12,848 nucleotides of DNA from an uncultured Gammaproteobacteria bacterium (GCA_938004235.1 CALKWL010000010.1:1-12848); one strand, 5' to 3'; counted from the first letter of the stretch, positions 5,836 to 12,848 are shown. A program made the numbers and translations. Notes: generated by a model not told the origin, from the sequence alone.

Positions 5836-6000
5836 GGCTGGCTGTTGGGCTTTAGGAAAATCGGCTGCAAATTCGTCTGGACGGTGCATATTTCGCCGCT
5901 TTTTTGGGTAATAGAGTCCACTATTGTCTTGCAAAAGCATCAAAATCTGCCCTCGCCCAGCCTGATTTTCGCTTCGATTCCTAAAGTCCGACAGCCTGCC
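5836..6000. mobile_element. MITE-like element with imperfect terminal inverted repeats
   Basis: The left end, from 5840, reads GGCTGTTGGGCTTTAGGAA. The right end, read on the minus strand from 5996, is GGCTGTCGGACTTTAGGAA, giving 17 of 19 identical. Four more bases outward (GGCT/GGCA) extend the arms to 5836 and 6000, 20 of 23 identical. A further inverted similarity, GAAAATC followed by GGCTG, lies inside each end at slightly different offsets. The element is about 157-165 bp and has no transposase gene. I see no convincing target-site duplication. It fills most of the 247-bp gap between the divergent thioredoxin gene and argC and may carry or disturb their promoters. A small AATAG/CTATT dyad (5910-5925) lies inside. 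Confidence 0.6.
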
Positions 6001-6059
6001 GGCGTGATATGCGGTTATGATTCATCGTATTCAAACACTTTGGCAAGAGGAGTATTCAC

Positions 6060-7091
6060 ATGATTCGCGCGGGTATCGTTGGCGGCACGGGGTATACGGG
6101 TGTGGAGCTGCTGCGCTTGCTGGCGCTGCATCCTGAAGTCGAACTGGCGGCGATTACCTCGCGCAGCAATGTCGGCGAGAAGGTGGCAGAGATGTTTCCT
6201 AACCTGCGCGGTTATGTGGATTTGGCTTTCAGCGATCCGGCTGCAGCGGATTTGAAGTCTTGTGATGTGGTGTTTTTCGCCACGCCGAACGGCATTGCCA
6301 TGAGTGCGGCGCGCGAGTTGCTGGATGTCGGGGTGCGCGTGGTGGATCTGGCGGCGGATTTTCGCATTCAGGATCTTGAGCTCTGGTCAAAATGGTACGG
6401 CATGACTCACGCCAGCCCTGATTTGGTGCGTGAGGCGGTGTATGGCCTGCCTGAGCTGAATCGGGAGGCGATACGTGGCGCGCGCCTGGTGGCGAACCCG
6501 GGTTGCCATGTGACTGCGGTGACCTTGGGTCTGCTGCCGCTGGTCAAGGCGGGGTGGGTGGATGCGTCATCGTTGATCGCTGATTCCAAGTCGGGGGTGA
6601 GCGGCGCGGGGCGCAAGGCCGAGATTCCGACCCTGATGGCTGAGTCCGGTGAAAGTTTCCGTGCTTATGCGGTGGGCGGGCATCGGCACCATCCCGAGAT
6701 TTGCCAGACCCTGAGTTTGGCGGCGGGCACGTCTGTGGGGTTGACCTTTGTGCCGCACCTTGTGCCGATGGTGCGCGGGATTGAGGCGACGTTGTATGCG
6801 AGATTGAATCATGCAGCGGGTGATGTGCAGGCTCTTTTTGAGCATGCGTATGCCGATGAGCCGTTTGTGGATGTGATGCCGCCCGGCAGCTTGCCGGAAA
6901 CACGCAGCGTGCGCGGCAATAACATGTGCCGTCTGGCGGTCTATCGTCCGCAGGGCGGGGACACCGTGGTGATATCTTCGGTGATCGACAACCTGGTCAA
7001 GGGGGCGTCTGGTCAGGCGGTGCAGAACATGAACCTGATGTTCGGCTTTCCGGAGGATATGGGGCTGCGCATTGTCGGGTTGTTGCCATAA
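6060..7091 (+). CDS. argC: N-acetyl-gamma-glutamyl-phosphate reductase
   Basis: ArgC carries out the NADPH-dependent reduction of N-acetylglutamyl phosphate to N-acetylglutamate semialdehyde, the third step of arginine synthesis, in the cytoplasm. The product is 343 aa, a normal length. The Rossmann signature GIVGGTGYTG is at 5-14, FATPNG near 73-78, DLAADFR at 96-102, the catalytic Cys149 in NPGCHVTA, the catalytic His region GGHRHHPEI at 206-214, and KGASGQAVQNMN near the C-terminus. The start ATG is fixed by a strong AGAGGAG Shine-Dalgarno (6046-6052) 7 bp upstream. erpA follows after 53 bp on the same strand, so read-through is likely. A possible -10 element, TATGAT (6016-6021), lies just outside the MITE-like element, but no -35 is convincing, so the promoter may be regulated or weak. 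No clear ArgR box is seen. Confidence 0.96.
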   Translation: MIRAGIVGGTGYTGVELLRLLALHPEVELAAITSRSNVGEKVAEMFPNLRGYVDLAFSDPAAADLKSCDVVFFATPNGIAMSAARELLDVGVRVVDLAADFRIQDLELWSKWYGMTHASPDLVREAVYGLPELNREAIRGARLVANPGCHVTAVTLGLLPLVKAGWVDASSLIADSKSGVSGAGRKAEIPTLMAESGESFRAYAVGGHRHHPEICQTLSLAAGTSVGLTFVPHLVPMVRGIEATLYARLNHAAGDVQALFEHAYADEPFVDVMPPGSLPETRSVRGNNMCRLAVYRPQGGDTVVISSVIDNLVKGASGQAVQNMNLMFGFPEDMGLRIVGLLP

Positions 7092-7144
7092 GTTCTGAAC
7101 TTGGCGCATTTGCTGCTAATGAGTTTTTGTGAGGAGAGAGAGCG

Positions 7145-7489
7145 ATGTCTACTGAATTTGAAGAACCGTTGATTTTTACTGACAGCGCCGCGGCCAAAGT
7201 GCGCCAACTGATCGACGAAGAGGGTAACGAAGCCCTGAAATTGCGCGTCTTCATTACCGGCGGCGGTTGCTCCGGTTTTCAATACGGCTTCACCTTTGAT
7301 GAAAACGAGCAGGAAGGCGACACGCGCATGGAAAAAGCCGGCGTAGCCTTGCTGATTGATCCGATGAGCCTGCAATACCTTACGGGCGCTACGATCGACT
7401 ACACCGAGGGTCTGGAGGGCGCGCAGTTTGTGATTCGCAATCCCAATGCCTCCACCACCTGCGGCTGCGGTTCGTCGTTTTCGGTCTAG
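7145..7489 (+). CDS. erpA: A-type iron-sulfur carrier protein ErpA
   Basis: ErpA is an A-type carrier that passes assembled Fe-S clusters to apoproteins, such as those of isoprenoid synthesis and respiration, in the cytoplasm. The product is 114 aa, the same length as E. coli ErpA. The three cluster-binding cysteines are all present at the same positions as in E. coli: Cys42 in GGGCSGFQYGF, and Cys106 and Cys108 in the C-terminal TTCGCGSSF motif. The start ATG has a purine-rich Shine-Dalgarno (GAGGAGAG) upstream. It lies between argC (53 bp gap) and the citrate synthase gene (13 bp gap), all on the plus strand, so the three probably share a transcript. No IscR-type site was recognised in the short upstream gap. 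Confidence 0.95.
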   Translation: MSTEFEEPLIFTDSAAAKVRQLIDEEGNEALKLRVFITGGGCSGFQYGFTFDENEQEGDTRMEKAGVALLIDPMSLQYLTGATIDYTEGLEGAQFVIRNPNASTTCGCGSSFSV

Positions 7490-7502
7490 TGAAGGATTTT
7501 CC

Positions 7503-8681
7503 ATGAGTACAGATAGCACCTCCTACATTCCCGGCCTGCAAAATGTGCCCGCCACTCGCTCGGCCATTTCATTTCTTGATGGGCAAAAGGGCATTCTGAC
7601 CTATCGCGGCTACCCGATTGTCGAGCTGGCGAAGCAGAGCAGCTTCGAGGAAACTTGCTTTCTCCTGCTCAATGGCGAATTGCCGAATGCAAGCGAATTC
7701 ACGGAGTTTTCGGGTGAACTACGACGAAATCGTCGCGTCAAGTACAACGTGCGCGACATCATGAAGTTTTTGCCCACCAACGGGCATCCGATGGAAATGC
7801 TGCAAACCTGCGTCGCCAGTCTGGGGATGTTTTACCCCGGAGGCGAGCGCATGACGGCGGAGGGTAATGGACCGAGCGAAGAGTTTGTCAACGGTACGGC
7901 GATCAAGATTCTGGCGACGATGGCGACCATCGTGGCCATGTGGAATCACATTCGCATGGGCGATGACCCGGTGCCGCCGCGTGAGGATCTGAGCTACGCC
8001 GCCAACTTCCTTTACATGATGAACGAACGCGAGCCGGATGCGGTGGAGGCGCGGATTATGGATGCCTGCCTGGTGCTGCATGCCGAGCACACCATCAATG
8101 CTTCGACCTTTGCCGCGCTGGTGTGCGGTTCGACGTTGGCGGCGCCGAATCTGGTGGTGGCCTCGGCGATTGGCACGTTGGCGGGGCCTCTGCATGGCGG
8201 GGCGAATCAGCGCGTGCTGGAGATGTTGCGCGAAATTGGCGCGCCGGAAAATGCCGAAAGCTGGCTGGAAAAACGTCTTGCGAACAAGCAAGTGGTCTGG
8301 GGCTTTGGTCATCGCGAATACAAGGTCAAAGATCCGCGCGCCGATATTTTGCAGAACATGTTGGAAGAGCTGCGTGAGCATCGCGGCGGGCAGATCAGCC
8401 CGCTTTATGAGATTGCCAAGGCTCTGGAGTCTGCCGCGTTTGAGCGTCTGTCGCAAAAAGGCGTGCATCCGAATGTCGACTTTTACTCCGGCGTGCTTTA
8501 CGACGCGCTGGGGATTCCTGAGGATCAGTTCACGCCGATTTTTGCCATTTCGCGCACAGCAGGCTGGCTGGCACACTGGAAGGAACAGATTGGCAACAAC
8601 CGGATTTACCGACCTACACAGGAGTACGTCGGCGCGGAAACCCGACATTATGTGGCTCTAGGCGCTCGCGAAGCATCCTGA
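7503..8681 (+). CDS. gltA: Citrate synthase (short, non-GltA-type-II form)
   Basis: Citrate synthase condenses oxaloacetate and acetyl-CoA to citrate at the entry of the TCA cycle. The product is 392 aa, shorter than E. coli GltA (427 aa) and without its N-terminal extension, so a dimeric type is likely. Catalytic residues are His196 in VLHAEHTINAS, His231 in GPLHGGAN and Asp326 in VDFYSG. GFGHREYKVKDPRA (268-280) and the ISRTAGW segment (349-355) complete the substrate site. The GHREYK spelling, rather than GHRVYK, recalls cyanobacterial enzymes. ATG 7503 is chosen because GAAGGA (7491-7496) lies 6 bp before it and the frame further upstream overlaps erpA. A 2-methylcitrate synthase is possible by family, but there are no prp genes nearby. 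The last 24 bp overlap the 3' end of convergent anmK. It shares a probable transcript with erpA. Confidence 0.92.
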   Translation: MSTDSTSYIPGLQNVPATRSAISFLDGQKGILTYRGYPIVELAKQSSFEETCFLLLNGELPNASEFTEFSGELRRNRRVKYNVRDIMKFLPTNGHPMEMLQTCVASLGMFYPGGERMTAEGNGPSEEFVNGTAIKILATMATIVAMWNHIRMGDDPVPPREDLSYAANFLYMMNEREPDAVEARIMDACLVLHAEHTINASTFAALVCGSTLAAPNLVVASAIGTLAGPLHGGANQRVLEMLREIGAPENAESWLEKRLANKQVVWGFGHREYKVKDPRADILQNMLEELREHRGGQISPLYEIAKALESAAFERLSQKGVHPNVDFYSGVLYDALGIPEDQFTPIFAISRTAGWLAHWKEQIGNNRIYRPTQEYVGAETRHYVALGAREAS

Positions 8682-9815
8682 ATCAAGCGTCGGGTTGGCC
8701 GGGTAAATCGCTCCGAGGAGACGTGCGCCGCTGGCGCCGGTAACGGCGGGAAGATTACCCGGCAAGCCTTGCATGGTTCGACGCGCCAGCCAGGCAAAGG
8801 CCACGGCCTCAACCCAGGCAGGCTCAATGCCGTGATGCGCTGTACTCTCAACGCACAAACCCTCGGCAAGTGCGCGTATACGCTGCATCAGGGTGATGTT
8901 GTAGGCGCCGCCGCCGCACACCAACAGGTGTTGCGCATCGGGCGCGGCCATGCGCACGGCATCAAGCAGGCTGCGTGCGGTCAGCTCCAGCAGGGTGCTT
9001 TGGACGTCCTGTGCGGTGACTGTTTCCATCAACGCTCCGGCAGCGGCATGCAGCCACGCGAGGTTGAATAACTCGGGTCCTGTGCTTTTGGGCGCTTCGC
9101 GGCTGAAATAGGGCTCGCCGAGCAGGCGGGCAAGCAGCATTTCATGCACTTTCCCGCCTTGCGCCCATGCGCCGTCCCGGTCGTAGGCCTGCCCAAGCCG
9201 GCTTTGTGTCCAGGCGTCCATCAAGGTATTGCCGGGGCCGGTGTCGAAGCCGCGCACAGGTGTTGTAGGGGCGTTCTTGGGAGGCAGGACAGTGATATTG
9301 GCAATGCCGCCGATATTGGCAATCACACGGCTTTCCGTTGCATGGGAAAAAAGAGCGGCGTGCACCGCGGGAACCAGCGGCGCGCCCTGACCGCCAACCG
9401 CAATGTCGCGGCGCCGGAAGTCGGCTACGACGGTCAAGCCCGTGCGTTCGGCGATGCGATGCGGGTCGCCGAGTTGCAGGCTGTAGGGGTAGTCGCCATG
9501 CGGGGCATGATGCAGGGTTTGTCCATGCGAGCCAATCGCGCGGATGCTTTTGCGCCTGACCCCGCTGTGTGTGATGAGCTGGTTGGCGGCGTTCGCAAAG
9601 ACTTCGCCCAGCCATGCGTCGAGACGCGCCACACGCGGCATGGCGCGCGGCGCATCCGGCTGCATGAGTGCACGCAGCTCATGCAGCAGCGCTTCGGGGT
9701 AGGGCGTGGTGTCGTGGGCGACTAGCTGTGCTGTGCTGTCGCCAGAAAAATCGACAATGCAGGCATCGATGCCGTCCATGCTGGTGCCGGAGAGCAGGCC
9801 GATATAGAGTGGCAT
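8658..9815 (-). CDS. anmK: Anhydro-N-acetylmuramic acid kinase
   Basis: AnmK hydrolyses the 1,6-anhydro ring of anhydro-N-acetylmuramic acid and phosphorylates it to MurNAc-6-phosphate, recycling cell-wall sugar in the cytoplasm. The product is 385 aa, slightly longer than E. coli AnmK (369). Family blocks are GLLSGTSMDGID (6-17), GSHGQT (95-100), DFRRRDIAVGGQGAPLVP (132-149), NIGGIAN (167-173), GFDTGPGN (189-196, holding the catalytic Asp) and LLVCGGGAYN (about 315-324). ATG 9815 is used: the open frame continues upstream into the M23 gene, but those residues are not AnmK-like. It starts 10 bp after the M23 peptidase stop and is almost certainly co-transcribed with it. Its C-terminal end overlaps the citrate synthase 3' end by 24 bp on the opposite strand, leaving no room for a terminator between them. 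Confidence 0.95.
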   Translation of the reverse strand: MPLYIGLLSGTSMDGIDACIVDFSGDSTAQLVAHDTTPYPEALLHELRALMQPDAPRAMPRVARLDAWLGEVFANAANQLITHSGVRRKSIRAIGSHGQTLHHAPHGDYPYSLQLGDPHRIAERTGLTVVADFRRRDIAVGGQGAPLVPAVHAALFSHATESRVIANIGGIANITVLPPKNAPTTPVRGFDTGPGNTLMDAWTQSRLGQAYDRDGAWAQGGKVHEMLLARLLGEPYFSREAPKSTGPELFNLAWLHAAAGALMETVTAQDVQSTLLELTARSLLDAVRMAAPDAQHLLVCGGGAYNITLMQRIRALAEGLCVESTAHHGIEPAWVEAVAFAWLARRTMQGLPGNLPAVTGASGARLLGAIYPANPTLDSGCFASA

Positions 9816-9825
9816 GACAGCCTGC

Positions 9826-11292
9826 TTAGTCGATCGTCGAGGGTGTGCCGATGCTTGCGGTTTTCGCTCCATTTTCCATGCGCGCCAATTGCGACATGAG
9901 TTGAGCCGATTCGCTGAGGAAGCGGGCACGCTGGTTTGGGGTGATGGGTTTGGCTTCGGGTAATTTAGCCGAGAGCGGGTCTTGATGTTGCCCGTTCACG
10001 CGGAACTCGTAGTGCAGATGCGGGCCAGTAGCGTAACCCGTCGCGCCGACATAGCCGATCACTTGACCTTGTTTGACCGACTTGCCCTGGCTCAGGCTAG
10101 GCTCAAAGCGCGACATATGGCCGTAGACGGTGCTGTATACGCCGTCATGTTGCAGCATGACAACTTTGCCGTAGCCGCCTTTCCAGCCCTGGAATGTGAT
10201 TTTCCCGTCGGCGGAGGCGCGGATGGGGGTTCCTGTGGGTGCCGCAAAATCGACGCCCTTGTGTTCACGTACGACATTGAGCACAGGATGGAGGCGTGCA
10301 TGGCTGAAGCCCGAGCTGATGCGTGAAAACTCGACTGGATAGCGCAGAAACCCGCGTTCCAGGCTTTTCCCTTCGGGTGTGTAGTAGGCGGTGTTGCCTT
10401 GCTCATCACTGTAGCGTACGGCTTGATAGAGCGTGCCGTTGTTGGTGAACGAGGCGGCGAGAACGTCGCCTGTCGTGACCTGTTTGCCGTCCTTGTGCAC
10501 GGACTCGTAGAGGATGCTGAAACGGTCGCCGTCTTGGATGTCGGTCAGGAAGTTGATTTTCCAGCCAAAAATATCAGCAAGCTGCATGACGATATTGGGG
10601 GGCAGGCCTGCTTCAGTCGCTGCATTGTAGAACGAGTCGTGAATCACTCCTTGTCCATGCGACTGGCGATATTCAAGCGGGTGTTGTTCAATTTCGCTTT
10701 TAAACATGCCGTCGTCGGTACGCACAATGTGCAGGGTGCGCTCCATGCCCAAGTCGTAACTCAGGCGTTGGAGCTGAGGGTTGCCGTCCTGGGTGTCCGA
10801 GAGCTGAAAGTTGATAGATTCACCGGCGCGCAGGCGGGCGAGGGACTTTGCATCGCTGCCCAGGTCGAGGATTTGATCCAGTTCGCTTGAGGGAAGTGAA
10901 AGCGCAGTAAATATTCTGGAAAGATTTGAGCCCTTTTCAATGACGACCGAAACCGTCTTGGGTTCGGGGCTGACCCCGGTTTGGGCGCCGTCAGGCGTGG
11001 TCTGCGGCTGCGCTTCAGTCTGGACGGACTCGGCGGTTGGAACGGGGGAGGAGTCATCCTGAGCCACGTCCGGCGTCAGGGAAATGACCGGGGGAGGGAG
11101 TACGGAGGCGCCGAGCTGGCTGGATGGAGAAAGAGGATCGTCGGGTGTGCCGAATGGGTGTTCACTGACTTTACCGACAACCGCGCCCAAGCTGACAAGG
11201 CCTATAGCAAGCACACTGAAACGTAGAAAATGATGCTGACGTTTTCTGAAGGAGAGCTTGCTGCGATTCTTGATGGCCATGGGGCGGGGCAT
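9826..11292 (-). CDS. M23-family murein endopeptidase, MepM/YebA-like
   Basis: This predicted envelope zinc endopeptidase cleaves peptidoglycan cross-links during wall growth. The product is 488 aa. A basic N-terminus and one hydrophobic segment (about 23-40) act as a membrane anchor or uncleaved signal. A Pro/Ser/Thr-rich linker (about 45-112), a LysM/OapA-like region (about 112-165) and a middle domain follow. The M23 domain covers about 320-440 with zinc ligands in HKGVD (His344, Asp348) and HLHYEF (His425/His427), plus GGYGKVV and YGHMS (His392). Start choice: TGAGGA (11304-11299) directly abuts a TTG at 11298 but lies 6 bp before ATG 11292, so ATG 11292 is preferred; ATG 11280 is an alternative. 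anmK follows after 10 bp, a sensible pairing because this enzyme opens the wall while AnmK recycles released sugar. Peptidase identity is firm; the exact cross-link specificity is inferred. Confidence 0.92.
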   Translation of the reverse strand: MPRPMAIKNRSKLSFRKRQHHFLRFSVLAIGLVSLGAVVGKVSEHPFGTPDDPLSPSSQLGASVLPPPVISLTPDVAQDDSSPVPTAESVQTEAQPQTTPDGAQTGVSPEPKTVSVVIEKGSNLSRIFTALSLPSSELDQILDLGSDAKSLARLRAGESINFQLSDTQDGNPQLQRLSYDLGMERTLHIVRTDDGMFKSEIEQHPLEYRQSHGQGVIHDSFYNAATEAGLPPNIVMQLADIFGWKINFLTDIQDGDRFSILYESVHKDGKQVTTGDVLAASFTNNGTLYQAVRYSDEQGNTAYYTPEGKSLERGFLRYPVEFSRISSGFSHARLHPVLNVVREHKGVDFAAPTGTPIRASADGKITFQGWKGGYGKVVMLQHDGVYSTVYGHMSRFEPSLSQGKSVKQGQVIGYVGATGYATGPHLHYEFRVNGQHQDPLSAKLPEAKPITPNQRARFLSESAQLMSQLARMENGAKTASIGTPSTID

Positions 11293-11325
11293 ATGCAATC
11301 CTCAAGCGGCGGTAATAATCTGGTT

Positions 11326-11354
11326 AAAATAACGTCCACTCTATCAACGGTCAA
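11326..11354 (-). promoter_or_regulatory. Candidate promoter for the M23 peptidase-anmK unit
   Basis: On the minus strand TTGACC (11354-11349, five of six) is followed after 17 bp by TATTTT (11331-11326, four of six). The predicted start would be near 11319, leaving a leader of roughly 27 nt that contains the TGAGGA ribosome site. It lies in the 77-bp gap shared with the divergent tyrS gene. No clear plus-strand promoter for tyrS is seen in the same gap. Confidence 0.45.
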
Positions 11355-11369
11355 CAAAAGAGGCTTGAC

Positions 11370-12572
11370 ATGCAGACTGTGGAAGGCGCCTTGCGCGAAA
11401 TTCGTCGCGGCACTGAGGAAATCCTGGTGGAGGCAGAGCTCATTGAGAAGCTGAAGCTTGGGCGTCCCTTGCGTATCAAGGCGGGGTTTGATCCCACCGC
11501 GCCGGATTTACACCTGGGGCATACGGTACTCATTAACAAGCTGCGCACGTTTCAGGAGCTTGGGCACGAGGTCATCTTTCTGATTGGTGATTTTACCGGG
11601 ATGATCGGCGACCCTACAGGGAAAAGCGCGACCCGCAGGCCACTGACACGTGAACAGGTCGTGGAGAATGCGCGTAGTTACGAGGAGCAGGTGTTCAAAA
11701 TCCTGGATCCTCAGAAAACGCGCGTGGCCTTCAACTCCACCTGGATGGAGGCAATGGACTCCACTGACATGATTCGCTTAGCGTCGCGCTATACCGTGGC
11801 GCGCATGTTGGAGCGCGATGATTTCAGTAACCGTTACACAGGGCAGCAACCCATCGCTATTCATGAGTTTCTCTATCCGTTGGTGCAGGGCTATGACTCG
11901 GTCGCGCTGGATGCTGATGTGGAACTGGGCGGTACCGACCAGAAATTCAATTTGCTGGTCGGGCGTGAGTTGCAACGCCAATATGGCAAAGCGCAACAAG
12001 TCGTCATCACGATGCCAATTCTTGAAGGGCTGGATGGTGTGCAGAAGATGTCCAAATCGCTCGGAAATTACATTGGCGTCAGCGATGAGCCAAACGAGAT
12101 GTTCGGTAAGCTCATGTCTATTTCAGATACCCTCATGTGGCGATATTTCGAGCTTCTTAGCTTTCGTCCTATTGATAATGTCGTGGCACTTAAGCAAGCC
12201 GTTGAGGCGGGGCGCAATCCGCGCGACGTCAAATTTGAGTTAGGGATTGAGCTCGTGGATCGTTTTCATGGCTCGGGCGCCGGTGAGTTGGCCTGCAAGG
12301 CTTTTGTCGAACGTTTCCAGAAAGGTGCGTTGCCTGATGAGATGGAAGAGATCAGTCTACCGGTACACGAGGATGGGTTTATGCCGGTTGCCTCCATGCT
12401 TAAGGAGTCCGGGCTGGTGTCCAGCACCTCGGATGCCTACCGCATGATCCAGCAAGCTGCCGTGCGAATCGATGGTGAGCGGGTAAGTGATAAAGCGCTG
12501 CGCCTCGTGCGGGGGGGCAGTCTGATTGTGCAGGTAGGTAAGCGGCGTGTCGCTCGTGTGAAACTTTTTTGA
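11370..12572 (+). CDS. tyrS: Tyrosyl-tRNA synthetase (TyrZ/TyrS, about 400-aa type)
   Basis: This cytoplasmic class I aminoacyl-tRNA synthetase attaches tyrosine to tRNA-Tyr. The product is 400 aa. The HIGH-type motif is HLGH (48-51) within AGFDPTAPDLHLGH; GDFTGMIGDPTGKS is at 73-86, the tyrosine-binding ELGGTDQKFNLLVGR at 185-199, and KMSKS at 226-230. A C-terminal S4 RNA-binding domain covers about 335-400 (SDAYRMIQQAAVRIDGERV). The DPTGKS insert and overall length place it with the TyrRS type found in Pseudomonas TyrZ rather than E. coli TyrS (424 aa). The start ATG has AAGAGG upstream (11358-11363). Only 8 bp separate its stop from the first strong promoter downstream, with no terminator, so tyrS transcripts probably run into the presumed rRNA operon. 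Confidence 0.96.
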   Translation: MQTVEGALREIRRGTEEILVEAELIEKLKLGRPLRIKAGFDPTAPDLHLGHTVLINKLRTFQELGHEVIFLIGDFTGMIGDPTGKSATRRPLTREQVVENARSYEEQVFKILDPQKTRVAFNSTWMEAMDSTDMIRLASRYTVARMLERDDFSNRYTGQQPIAIHEFLYPLVQGYDSVALDADVELGGTDQKFNLLVGRELQRQYGKAQQVVITMPILEGLDGVQKMSKSLGNYIGVSDEPNEMFGKLMSISDTLMWRYFELLSFRPIDNVVALKQAVEAGRNPRDVKFELGIELVDRFHGSGAGELACKAFVERFQKGALPDEMEEISLPVHEDGFMPVASMLKESGLVSSTSDAYRMIQQAAVRIDGERVSDKALRLVRGGSLIVQVGKRRVARVKLF

Positions 12573-12580
12573 CAAAAGTG

Positions 12581-12608
12581 TTGACAGCTTTTCGATGTTC
12601 TCTATAAT
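12581..12608 (+). promoter_or_regulatory. Strong sigma70 promoter P1 with GC-rich discriminator (rRNA-type)
   Basis: Consensus TTGACA (12581-12586) and consensus TATAAT (12603-12608) are separated by 16 bp and followed directly by GCGCCCC. The GCGCC discriminator after the -10 is the hallmark of stringently controlled rRNA promoters, as in E. coli rrn P1. The predicted start is near 12615-12617. It begins 8 bp after the tyrS stop. The promoter itself is read directly; the rRNA target lies outside the window and is inferred. Confidence 0.88.
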
Positions 12609-12663
12609 GCGCCCCACATTGCAGCGACACGCAGCAATGACCGGAAATCAAAAGTCTCTGGTG

Positions 12664-12691
12664 TTGACAAAATAAAAAATGATGTTATATT
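12664..12691 (+). promoter_or_regulatory. Strong sigma70 promoter P2
   Basis: TTGACA (12664-12669) is followed after 16 bp by TATATT (12686-12691). The spacer is A-rich. It has no GC-rich discriminator, so it may be less sensitive to growth control than P1. It lies about 80 bp downstream of P1 and points the same way, as tandem rrn promoters do. Confidence 0.75.
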
Positions 12692-12794
12692 TGTCAGCTC
12701 GCTCCAGCTTAAATCAAGTATTTAGTTGTTGTGATTGAGGATTAATTGACTTGGTTAAGTGAATTAGTCGCCGGAAAATAAAATAATCCGGTAG

Positions 12795-12822
12795 TTGACA
12801 AAAGAAAAAAGCGTGTTAATAT
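12795..12822 (+). promoter_or_regulatory. Strong sigma70 promoter P3
   Basis: TTGACA (12795-12800) is followed after 16 bp by TAATAT (12817-12822), four of six. It is the third promoter in the series, about 130 bp after P2, all three with a perfect -35 and a 16-bp spacer. A short dyad CCGGA/TCCGG (12771-12775, 12787-12791) lies just upstream. The 12573-12848 region holds no gene; it appears to be the rRNA operon control and leader region, AT-rich compared with its neighbours. Confidence 0.7.
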
Positions 12823-12848
12823 ATGCAGCTCACTTCGGCGCCAAATAA

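Noticed and set aside
5538..5921. 127-aa minus-strand open frame reaching into the MITE-like element
   Set aside because: Most of it is the thioredoxin gene read in another frame. The first 30 or so residues come from the element, but I cannot match them to a transposase.
6018..6036. ArgR box before argC
   Set aside because: A TATTCAAA half is present but the partner half matches poorly and the spacing is off.
7719..8648. 309-aa minus-strand open frame
   Set aside because: It is antisense to citrate synthase, whose catalytic motifs are complete on the plus strand.
12561..12580. Terminator after tyrS
   Set aside because: CTTTT/AAAAG pairs around TTGAC, but the stem is five A-T-rich pairs with no following T-run.
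1..12848. CRISPR arrays, tRNA genes, prophage or defence genes
   Set aside because: No regularly spaced repeats, no tRNA cloverleaf, no integrase, transposase, nuclease-toxin or defence motifs seen; all large genes are housekeeping or transport.

Overview
This window is chromosomal core DNA, apparently from a moderately GC-rich gammaproteobacterium. The evidence is the ybeZ-ybeY pair, the iron-sulfur carrier ErpA, MepM-type and AnmK cell-wall genes, and the order tyrS (upstream of rRNA promoters) / M23 peptidase / anmK / erpA / argC, which matches from memory the order around tyrS and an rRNA operon in Pseudomonas. I cannot name the genus. There is no phage, CRISPR, toxin-antitoxin or other defence locus here. 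The unusual signals are small ones.

Layout. At 1-1870, on the minus strand, lie ybeY (cut by the window edge and carrying an in-frame TGA at the position of a common Cys), ybeZ, and an uncharacterised one-helix membrane protein. At 2032-2796 (+) is an LHPP/HDHD2-like HAD phosphatase. A 275-bp gap then holds a 20-bp perfect palindrome and a Fur-box-like site overlapping a promoter. At 3072-5119 (+) are feoA and feoB for ferrous iron uptake. At 5120-5317 is an intergenic stretch with a nested inverted-repeat structure. At 5318-5812 (-) is a TlpA-like thioredoxin with a Tat/lipoprotein signal. At 5836-6000 is a MITE-like element of about 160 bp with imperfect terminal inverted repeats, sitting in the argC upstream region. 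At 6060-8681 (+) are argC, erpA and a short-type citrate synthase. At 8658-11292 (-) are anmK and an M23 peptidase. At 11370-12572 (+) is tyrS. From 12573 to the end are three tandem strong sigma70-type promoters, the first with a GC-rich discriminator, which look like the control region of an rRNA operon starting just beyond the window.

How the genes fit together. YbeY and YbeZ act in rRNA maturation and ribosome quality control, and the opposite end of the window feeds rRNA synthesis. FeoA and FeoB import Fe(II) under probable Fur control. ErpA delivers Fe-S clusters to apoproteins. The M23 peptidase opens peptidoglycan, and AnmK phosphorylates anhydro-N-acetylmuramic acid released during wall turnover, so this adjacent pair makes sense as a wall-remodelling and recycling unit. 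ArgC (arginine synthesis) and citrate synthase (TCA entry) are housekeeping metabolism.

The most interesting items are the in-frame TGA in ybeY, the MITE-like element in front of argC with a matching lone end on the other side of the thioredoxin gene, the structured inverted repeat after feoB, the unassigned palindrome before feoA, and the citrate synthase gene lying between erpA and anmK.
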